A DNA stretch of 8,548 nucleotides from Verrucomicrobiales bacterium (GTDB lineage: Bacteria; Verrucomicrobiota; Verrucomicrobiia; Verrucomicrobiales; DEV007): NCBI GenBank assembly GCA_022424805.1, contig JAKMGR010000267.1:1-8548 (forward strand), in the 5' to 3' direction. Under the pieces are notes generated by a model. The model did no database searches. It was not told the DNA's origin and saw only the letters and a list, made by a program, of their open reading frames with translations. Positions 1-4,988 of the stretch are shown here, in pieces (the stretch's first letter is position 1; the number at the start of each line of letters is the position of its first letter). The translations under genes and the position numbers were made by a program.

Positions 1-232
1 GCTGGAAGCTTGCTGTTCTGGAAAATTCAAAACTTCGACTTCGCATGAAGCCCCAAAGTCTTGCGCATCGCAAACAAGTTGCGTCTCGAAAATTGCCAAA
101 TAATTCAAAAGTTAGCTAAATAGCTCGGGTGTTTGCGTCAAAAATTGACACTTTTAGCCAAAAGGGTGCGATTCGCGCTTGCTTATCCCGTGAAAATTGC
201 GAAATTTTCTCGAACTTAGCAATTTTCCTTAC
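1..232 (+). promoter_or_regulatory. Upstream/leader region of ilvBN
   Basis: No gene is visible here. The stretch is AT-rich near ilvB. It contains a perfect -35-like TTGACA at 145-150, but the expected -10 position 17 bases downstream reads only GCGATT (168-173), so the promoter call is weak. A palindrome TTAGCTAA lies at 112-119 and the nonamer GAAAATTGC at 88-96, repeated at 192-200. No Shine-Dalgarno sequence precedes the ilvB ATG. The end of any upstream gene lies outside the window or is not recognisable. Confidence 0.4.
192..227 (+). promoter_or_regulatory. Two mutually exclusive hairpins just before the ilvB start
   Basis: GAAAATTGC (192-200) is perfectly complementary to GCAATTTTC (219-227), giving a 9-bp stem with an 18-base loop that ends five bases before the ilvB ATG. 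The same 5' arm can instead form a 7-bp stem, GAAAATT (192-198) with AATTTTC (203-209), closed by a GCGA loop of the GNRA type. A second copy of the 5' arm at 88-96 could also pair with 219-227. Both stems are AT-rich and not very stable. The pairing is read directly from sequence. A role in controlling ilvB translation or leader folding is inference. Confidence 0.35.
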
Positions 233-1969
233 ATGGCAAAATCACAAACACCCAAACTCGACGGCGCGCAGGCGCTGATCAAAACTCTCGCTGATCTCGG
301 CGTGGAATACATCTTCGGTTATTCTGGGGGGGCCGCACTTCCTATCTTTGATGCACTGGAAACGGTCGATAGCGGGATCAAGTTTATCCTCACACGTCAC
401 GAGCAGGGGGCGACGCACATGGCGGACGGCTATGCTCGAGCGACAGGAAAGCCGGGTGTGGTTCTCGTGACTTCCGGTCCTGGTGCAGGAAATACCATTA
501 CCGGTATTATGACGGCGCAGATGGATTCTGTTCCGATGATCATCATCACCGGTCAGCAGGTGACCTGGATGCTCGGTAAAGATGCCTTTCAGGAAGCTGA
601 CATTTTCGGAATCACGATTCCAGTGGTGAAGCACAACTACCTCGTGCGAGAAACGAACGAGCTTCCTCGCATTGCGAAAGAGGCCTTTCACATTGCGACG
701 ACAGGACGTCCCGGACCTGTTCTTGTCGACGTTCCAAAAAACGTGAGCCAGTCTCCATTTACAGGAGATCTTGATGCCGAGATCGATCTGCCCGGTTACC
801 GTCCCGAGAAGGGCTACGATATCGATGAGGTGTCGATTGAGGAAGCGGCTCGCCTCATCAACCTCGCGAAAAGGCCGCTCATTCTCGCGGGTCACGGAGC
901 GATGATCTCTGGTGCCGAGGCCGAGTTGATTGAGATCGCAAGCAAGCTCGACTGTCCTGTTACTTCTACGCTGCTCGGAAAAGGCGTTTTTCCAGAATCC
1001 CATCCGCTGTCGCTTGGCATGCTCGGGATGCACGGAACAGCCTATGCCAACAAGGCGATCTGCGAGTGCGATCTGATTTTTAATATCGGCTCCCGTTTTG
1101 ATGATCGAATCATTGGTCAGGCTGACAAGTTCGGAGCAAATGCGAAGATCATTCACATCGACATTGATGAAGCGGAGATGGGCAAGATGATCGTTCCCGA
1201 TGTGGAGGTCATTGGCGATGCCAAGACGGCGTTGAAAGCCCTGCTTCCGCAGGTTGAGAAAAGGGAAAACCCTGATTGGCTTGAGCATCTCAACGGCTAC
1301 AAAAAGAAGTTCCCTCTTGGTTATAAAAAGCAGGGAGGTCTTCGAATGCAACAGGTTCTCGATGAAATCCACGAGCTTACCGAAGGTGATGCGATCATCA
1401 CGACGGATGTGGGCCAGCACCAGATGTGGGCTGCGCAGTTCTATACCAATGACAAGTCCTTCAAATGGATCAGCTCAGGAGGAGCTGGGACAATGGGATT
1501 CGGTTTTCCAGCGGCGATCGGGGCGCAGTTTGCCTGCCCTGACGAGACTGTGATTTCTGTGTCCGGAGATGGTGGTTTCCAGATGACACTTTGCGAGATC
1601 GCGACGGCAGTGATTCACAAGCTTCCGATCAAGATCCTTGTTTTGAATAATCACTATCTTGGAATGGTTCGTCAGTGGCAGGAGCTGTTCTTCGATAACC
1701 GTGAGAGCGGAGTGGATCTCGAAGGCAATCCTGACTTCGTTAAACTGGCCGAGGCATATGGTGCCAAAGGTATCAACATCAAGCGACCTGCCGATGTGAA
1801 GAAGAAACTTCAGGAGGCGCTCGACTACAACGAGGGGCCGGTCTTGATCAACGCTGAGTGTATCAAGACGGACAACGTTTTCCCGATGATTCCTGCTGGT
1901 GCAGCGCTTGAGGATATGCTCATCGAGCCGCCGAAATACAAAATGGAGAAGCCAGTAGGTTCGACCTAA
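233..1969 (+). CDS. ilvB: Acetolactate synthase, large (catalytic) subunit
   Basis: This TPP- and FAD-dependent enzyme condenses two pyruvates to 2-acetolactate, or pyruvate with 2-oxobutyrate to acetohydroxybutyrate. It is the first common step of valine, leucine and isoleucine synthesis, in the cytoplasm. The 578-residue length is normal. Visible are the catalytic glutamate in RHEQGA (Glu57), DAFQEAD (117-123), RFDDR (288-292) in the FAD-binding region, and the TPP motif from GDGG (445-448) to NN (472-473). Trp482 in GMVRQW occupies a well-known herbicide-site position. The loop GQQVTWMLGKDAFQ departs from the usual GQVP form, with Val110 where many enzymes have Pro. ATG at 233 was chosen because family homology begins right after it. 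An in-frame TTG at 197 would add 12 unlikely residues and lies inside a hairpin. ilvN follows after 65 bases, so the two form an operon. Confidence 0.97.
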   Translation: MAKSQTPKLDGAQALIKTLADLGVEYIFGYSGGAALPIFDALETVDSGIKFILTRHEQGATHMADGYARATGKPGVVLVTSGPGAGNTITGIMTAQMDSVPMIIITGQQVTWMLGKDAFQEADIFGITIPVVKHNYLVRETNELPRIAKEAFHIATTGRPGPVLVDVPKNVSQSPFTGDLDAEIDLPGYRPEKGYDIDEVSIEEAARLINLAKRPLILAGHGAMISGAEAELIEIASKLDCPVTSTLLGKGVFPESHPLSLGMLGMHGTAYANKAICECDLIFNIGSRFDDRIIGQADKFGANAKIIHIDIDEAEMGKMIVPDVEVIGDAKTALKALLPQVEKRENPDWLEHLNGYKKKFPLGYKKQGGLRMQQVLDEIHELTEGDAIITTDVGQHQMWAAQFYTNDKSFKWISSGGAGTMGFGFPAAIGAQFACPDETVISVSGDGGFQMTLCEIATAVIHKLPIKILVLNNHYLGMVRQWQELFFDNRESGVDLEGNPDFVKLAEAYGAKGINIKRPADVKKKLQEALDYNEGPVLINAECIKTDNVFPMIPAGAALEDMLIEPPKYKMEKPVGST

Positions 1970-1990
1970 CATTTCACGCAGCTCACTACC

Positions 1991-2015
1991 TTTTACCCTG
2001 TTACTTTTTTACCCT
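1991..2015 (+). repeat. Short direct repeat in the ilvB-ilvN spacer
   Basis: TTTTACCCT occurs at 1991-1999 and again at 2007-2015, a 16-base period inside a pyrimidine-rich stretch (about 1986-2020) between the ilvB stop and the ilvN start. No function is evident. It could be simple slippage-generated sequence or a binding site. Confidence 0.35.
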
Positions 2016-2034
2016 TTACCGTCGCGAAGCGATC

Positions 2035-2580
2035 ATGAGCCGAACTATTACTACTTCCGATAAGAAGCCCGCCCCCAAGCTGGACCTGATTGGTGGACAC
2101 ACCCTCAGTATGTTTGTGAACAACCAGCCGGGTGTTCTGATGCGGATTTGCCAAATCTTTGCGCGCCGCGCCTATAATATCGATTCACTTGTTGTTTCGC
2201 AGGGTCGCGATCCACGCTTTTCCCGTCTTACTTTGGGCATCAGTGGTGATCCTGCTGGCCTTCCCCAGATTATCCTCCAGTGTGATAAGCTCGTGGATGT
2301 GATTCACTGTTTCGAGCACACTGAAGGCGATTCGGTCGTTCGTGAATTGGCACTCGTAAAAATTGCGGTGCAGGGCGGTGAAAAGCGTACTGAAGTTCTT
2401 CAGATTGTGGAGCACTTCGGAGGAAAGACGGTAGATTTCAGCGAAAGCTCGATGATTATTCGAATCGAAGGTGCCAGCGATAAAGTGGACGCTGCGATTC
2501 GTCTTCTTGCTGGATACGAAATTATTGAAACGGTACGCACCGGAAAAGTGGTCATGGCTCGTGGGGAGCAGGCGACCTGA
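2035..2580 (+). CDS. ilvN: Acetolactate synthase, small (regulatory) subunit
   Basis: This is the regulatory partner of the ilvB product. In this family the small subunit activates the catalytic subunit and mediates feedback inhibition by branched-chain amino acids, usually valine. The protein has 181 residues, typical of the 160-180 residue class. After a charged N-terminal extension of about 20 residues comes an ACT domain (roughly 22-98) with the hallmark TLSMFVNNQPGVLMRICQIF and the following RRAYNIDSL. The C-terminal small-subunit domain follows (roughly 99-172), with ALVKIAV and later GKTVDFSESSMIIRIEG. The ATG at 2035 is the best start, although no Shine-Dalgarno sequence precedes it. 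It sits 65 bases after ilvB and is followed by a strong terminator, so ilvBN is a two-gene unit. The name ilvH is equally usable, because isozyme type cannot be told from sequence alone. Confidence 0.96.
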   Translation: MSRTITTSDKKPAPKLDLIGGHTLSMFVNNQPGVLMRICQIFARRAYNIDSLVVSQGRDPRFSRLTLGISGDPAGLPQIILQCDKLVDVIHCFEHTEGDSVVRELALVKIAVQGGEKRTEVLQIVEHFGGKTVDFSESSMIIRIEGASDKVDAAIRLLAGYEIIETVRTGKVVMARGEQAT

Positions 2581-2610
2581 TATTCTCTCGATATTTTCAG
2601 TCTGATTTTG

Positions 2611-2648
2611 CAGGGTGGTTCGTCTTATCGGACCACCCTGTTTTTTTT
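2611..2648 (+). terminator. Rho-independent terminator of ilvBN
   Basis: CAGGGTGGT (2611-2619) pairs perfectly with ACCACCCTG (2632-2640). The stem extends inward by a T-G wobble and two further pairs to about 12 bp around a six-base loop. Eight consecutive T follow at 2641-2648. It begins 30 bases after the ilvN stop. The opposite strand has no T-run beyond the hairpin, so it should act only on + strand transcripts. Confidence 0.93.
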
Positions 2649-2718
2649 GAACCGCCTTTTTCTGATTGCATCCATTTTCCTGTTTGGGCTTTTCCACCTC
2701 GCAGCCCAGGCTTCGCCG

Positions 2719-2935
2719 AACGCGATAAGTATTCGCGTGAACTGCAGCGTGGGAATTGGGGATCAGGTTCTGGTTTTCTGATCGACGTTGATTCGGAAAA
2801 TGGCCGAGAGGAAATCCTTTTCGATGTGCTGCCCGTTATCGTAGGGATCGCCGCCGCCTCTTTCGTCACCGACTAAAATATAGAGATACCCATATTCGCC
2901 GAAGTGGGGATTTCCTCCGTTGTGGTTGCCAGCTT
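2719..2935 (-). pseudogene. Internal fragment of a glucose/sorbosone dehydrogenase-like protein (frameshifted relic)
   Basis: Translating the minus strand from about 2935 gives GNHNGGNPHFGEYGYLYI, then LVGDERGGGDPYDNGQ and IEKDFLSAIFRINVD. This matches the NHNGG...FGPDGYLY...GDGG...DPxxNGQ...LRIDVD core of the glucose/sorbosone (PQQ-type) dehydrogenase beta-propeller family. The frame stops at TGA (2765-2763). A different frame then carries the expected continuation NLIPNSHAAVHANTYRV (about 2769-2719), corresponding to the family's PPNPHPAV stretch. Adding one base to the four-T run at 2774-2777 (AAAA on the minus strand) would rejoin the two. Neither the N-terminal nor C-terminal parts of the propeller are present, so this is a remnant of roughly 70 codons out of a usual several hundred. 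It has no start codon of its own. Family assignment rests on motif recall, not a search. Confidence 0.7.
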
Positions 2936-3157
2936 GATGGACTGCCGGTAGATAGACTGCGGAGGAAACAGAAGAATTCGATCCTGTGGCCGAGCTCGAT
3001 CAATGGCATCCTGAATTCGGGGAAGCGGAAATCCCTGTGACCCTTCGTTATGAATTTTCCCAATCTTGGGATTAACAAACCAATCTCGGGCTGTTGCGCT
3101 CGAAGCAATCAGCTGGACAAACAGAATAAAAAAGGAATGGTGTCGAGGCTTATGCAT
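2873..3157 (-). pseudogene. 5' fragment of a secreted right-handed beta-helix (pectate-lyase-like) protein
   Basis: The open frame gives 94 residues. It starts with a signal peptide (MHKPRHH, hydrophobic FFILFVQLIASSATA, probable cleavage before RDW). Next come DWFVNP and IQDAIDRARPQDRILLFPP followed by YRQSI, which resemble the opening strands of secreted parallel beta-helix proteins (typically DWYVD, then IQAAIDAAxPGD, then YRESI). Recognisable similarity ends near codon 74 (about 2936). The remaining residues to the TAG at 2873 are an out-of-frame reading of the dehydrogenase fragment. Proteins of this kind are normally several hundred residues, so this is a truncated N-terminus. Its ATG overlaps the stop of the upstream phosphatase gene (ATGCATAA, 8 bases), a sign that it once was a translationally coupled operon member. 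A short secreted peptide could still be made. Confidence 0.62.
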
Positions 3158-3932
3158 TCGACTGATTCAGCAATGCAATAACGTCGTTGCGAAGATGCTG
3201 GTTTGTGGCGAGAGCTTCGCCTGCGTCGATTCTGCCTTCATTTCCGGCCCAGTCGCCGAAGTAACCTCCGGCCTCACGCAGGATTGGAGGAAAGGGGCCG
3301 CAATCCCAGATTGCCATAACGGGATCGAGCATGACTTCGGCCCGGCCTGTGGCGACGAGTAGATAGCCGTAAGCATCGCACCAACCCGCGTTGTAGTAGA
3401 CTGCCTGTTGCAGTCGTTTCCAGGGTTCGCCTTTGCCATTCGAGTCAAAGTAGGCGGTGTCGATATGGGCGCAGACGGCGCGATCCAGATTCGACTCATC
3501 AGAAACGTGGCAGGGTTTGCCATTCCACTTGGTTCCTTGTCCGGTCGCAGCGGAAATCATTTCATCGAGTGCGGGAAAGTAGGCGCAACCGACTTCGACG
3601 GCGCCATCAATCTCGAGAGCGAGCAAAACGGCGTAAAGTGGAACACCGTGGACGAAGGATTTGGTTCCATCGATGGGATCAATGATCCAGCGATGGTTCG
3701 ACTCCCTATCTCCAGCGCTTTCTCCAAATTCCTCACCGACGATCTGATGATCGGGATAGCAGGAGGCGATACGCTCGCGGATGAGCTTTTCTGCGTTCCG
3801 GTCTGCAATTGTTACCGGTGTGTCGTCGCCTTTGAACTCGGGTGCCGCAGCGTCCGTCTGGAAATATTCCAGAGTGAGCTGGCCGGCTTCGCGGGCGGTT
3901 GCCTCGGCGAAATCCTGAAATTCGGAGAGCAT
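3150..3932 (-). CDS. hisN: Inositol-monophosphatase-family phosphatase, probable histidinol-phosphatase
   Basis: This is a Mg-dependent phosphatase of the inositol monophosphatase fold. The 260-residue protein carries the metal-binding motifs in order: GEEFG (66-70), WIIDPIDGTKSF (82-93), and WDCGPFPPILREAGG (209-223) with the conserved Asp210. DTPVTIADRNAE (37-48) is the usual N-terminal motif. The overall pattern (DTPVTxADRxAE, GEEFG, DPIDGT followed by SFVHGVPL) is closest to the HisN type, which dephosphorylates histidinol phosphate in histidine synthesis. Inositol phosphatase or another sugar phosphatase activity cannot be excluded. No his gene is visible nearby. The CysQ type (PAP phosphatase) seems less likely. 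The gene starts 26 bases after the ThuA-like gene, with no clear Shine-Dalgarno sequence, and its stop overlaps the start of the beta-helix fragment. It is likely cytoplasmic and co-transcribed with its upstream neighbours. Confidence 0.88.
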   Translation of the reverse strand: MLSEFQDFAEATAREAGQLTLEYFQTDAAAPEFKGDDTPVTIADRNAEKLIRERIASCYPDHQIVGEEFGESAGDRESNHRWIIDPIDGTKSFVHGVPLYAVLLALEIDGAVEVGCAYFPALDEMISAATGQGTKWNGKPCHVSDESNLDRAVCAHIDTAYFDSNGKGEPWKRLQQAVYYNAGWCDAYGYLLVATGRAEVMLDPVMAIWDCGPFPPILREAGGYFGDWAGNEGRIDAGEALATNQHLRNDVIALLNQSNA

Positions 3933-3958
3933 AGGGTCCGAGACAGAAGGGGAAAAAT

Positions 3959-4933
3959 TTACTCCGGCTTGTCCGGTGCGAGGACGACTTCGACCTTCGC
4001 TTTACTCGAGGGTACTGCGTCGGCCTGCAAATCTCCGAGTGCGTACTGAATTCCATCGAGCATGTGCAGGAGGACCGTTTCGTTGGCGAAGGTCATGTCG
4101 TTGTGACCCAGGTTGGTGTAGAAGAGTCGGCCCTTGCCAACCTCTTTGAGCCAGGAAACAGGAACGTCGACTTTCGAAGGATCGTCGATCTTTCCTTTCC
4201 ACTTGTCGCCCCCGAGCACCTTGCGGTTCTCGGCTTTCGACATGTCGAGACTGAGTAGAACACGGAGGCGGTCGCGACCGTTAAAGCTTTCGGGCCTGTA
4301 CCAGTAAATCTCGTCTTTGTGCCAGATTCCTTTCCCCTCGAAAGCTGCATTGAGCGCGTGGTCGGGATCTTCCAGTTTGAAAGCCCAGGTTCCACCAGCG
4401 TTCCAAGGGTGGCCGTTGAAGATGCCTCCGATCAGTTCGATTCCCTTTTCCCACTCACCGAAGTTGTCAGCGGCGGCATGAAAACCGGCGATACCTTTTC
4501 CTGACTCGATGAAGTCTAGAATTGCAGCGCGCTGCTCTTCGTTTGGCTTGAGGTGGGTGGTGTTGTTGAAAATGATGGCGTCGTATTTTGCGAGATTCTC
4601 TTTCGTGAAGACGGAGTAGTCGTCAGCAAGATCTGTAGAGAAGGCATTAGTCTTTTTGTCGATCGCCTGCATCGCATAGTTTCCAAAGGGAATGGAAGTG
4701 TGAATGAACCCTTCGCAGCGGAAGAATACGAGCACCTTGCGGGCTTGTTTCGGCGTTACCGTTGGCTTCGGAATGGCAGCATCGATCGTCGCTTTGTGAT
4801 CGTCGGTAGGATTATTTTTGAACCTCTCGGCAGCTTTTTCTTCCCAGGTTTTGGGCTTTTTCTTTTCTTCAGCAGAAGAAACCGCGGTGGGGAGTAAGGC
4901 GGCTATAGAAAGGCAGGCAAGTATGGTTTTCAT
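3959..4933 (-). CDS. Secreted ThuA-like domain protein
   Basis: This 324-residue protein has a signal peptide (MKTILACLSIAALLPTAVSS, likely cleaved near residue 21) and a charged, lysine-rich linker. A ThuA-like domain (class I glutamine-amidotransferase-like fold, named after trehalose utilisation ThuA) spans about residues 65-300. Landmarks are KVLVFFRCEGFIHTSIP (66-82), YDAIIFNNTTHL (117-128), GIAGFHAAAD (147-156), GGIFNGHPW (169-177), HKDEIYWY (205-212) and GRLFYTNLGHNDMTF (268-282). No catalytic Cys-His-Glu triad of true amidotransferases is evident. In PVC bacteria such domains are abundant in secreted proteins linked to sugar catabolism, often with unproven substrates. The ATG at 4933 is preferred over upstream in-frame codons because it opens a clean signal peptide. 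The frame remains open upstream only by chance, inside the neighbouring VWA gene. It lies 55 bases after the VWA gene and 26 before the phosphatase. Confidence 0.88.
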   Translation of the reverse strand: MKTILACLSIAALLPTAVSSAEEKKKPKTWEEKAAERFKNNPTDDHKATIDAAIPKPTVTPKQARKVLVFFRCEGFIHTSIPFGNYAMQAIDKKTNAFSTDLADDYSVFTKENLAKYDAIIFNNTTHLKPNEEQRAAILDFIESGKGIAGFHAAADNFGEWEKGIELIGGIFNGHPWNAGGTWAFKLEDPDHALNAAFEGKGIWHKDEIYWYRPESFNGRDRLRVLLSLDMSKAENRKVLGGDKWKGKIDDPSKVDVPVSWLKEVGKGRLFYTNLGHNDMTFANETVLLHMLDGIQYALGDLQADAVPSSKAKVEVVLAPDKPE

Positions 4934-4988
4934 AAAAGTATGGGGGCGAGTCGGGAATGTAGCGTGAATCGCAGCAATAGGACAATGG

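Noticed and set aside
31..60. Small inverted repeats (CTTC GCAT GAAG and GACTT...AAGTC) as a tRNA or terminator
   Set aside because: The stems are only four to five bp, there is no T-run, and there is no tRNA cloverleaf or TTC-loop signature.
197..232. Alternative TTG start adding 12 residues to ilvB
   Set aside because: It is a non-ATG codon with no ribosome-binding site, the extra residues are not family-like, and the codon lies in a hairpin arm.
242..1420. Long open frame of 392 codons opposite ilvB
   Set aside because: Its composition is His/Arg-rich with no family resemblance. It is a shadow of the ilvB codon pattern.
2597..2869. 90-codon minus-strand frame as an independent gene
   Set aside because: Its translation is low-quality Ser/Lys/Arg-rich sequence, while another frame over the same bases shows real dehydrogenase similarity. 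It also reads through the ilvN terminator.
3408..4049. Plus-strand open frame of 213 codons across hisN
   Set aside because: It is antisense to a gene with clear inositol-monophosphatase motifs and has no recognisable domain.
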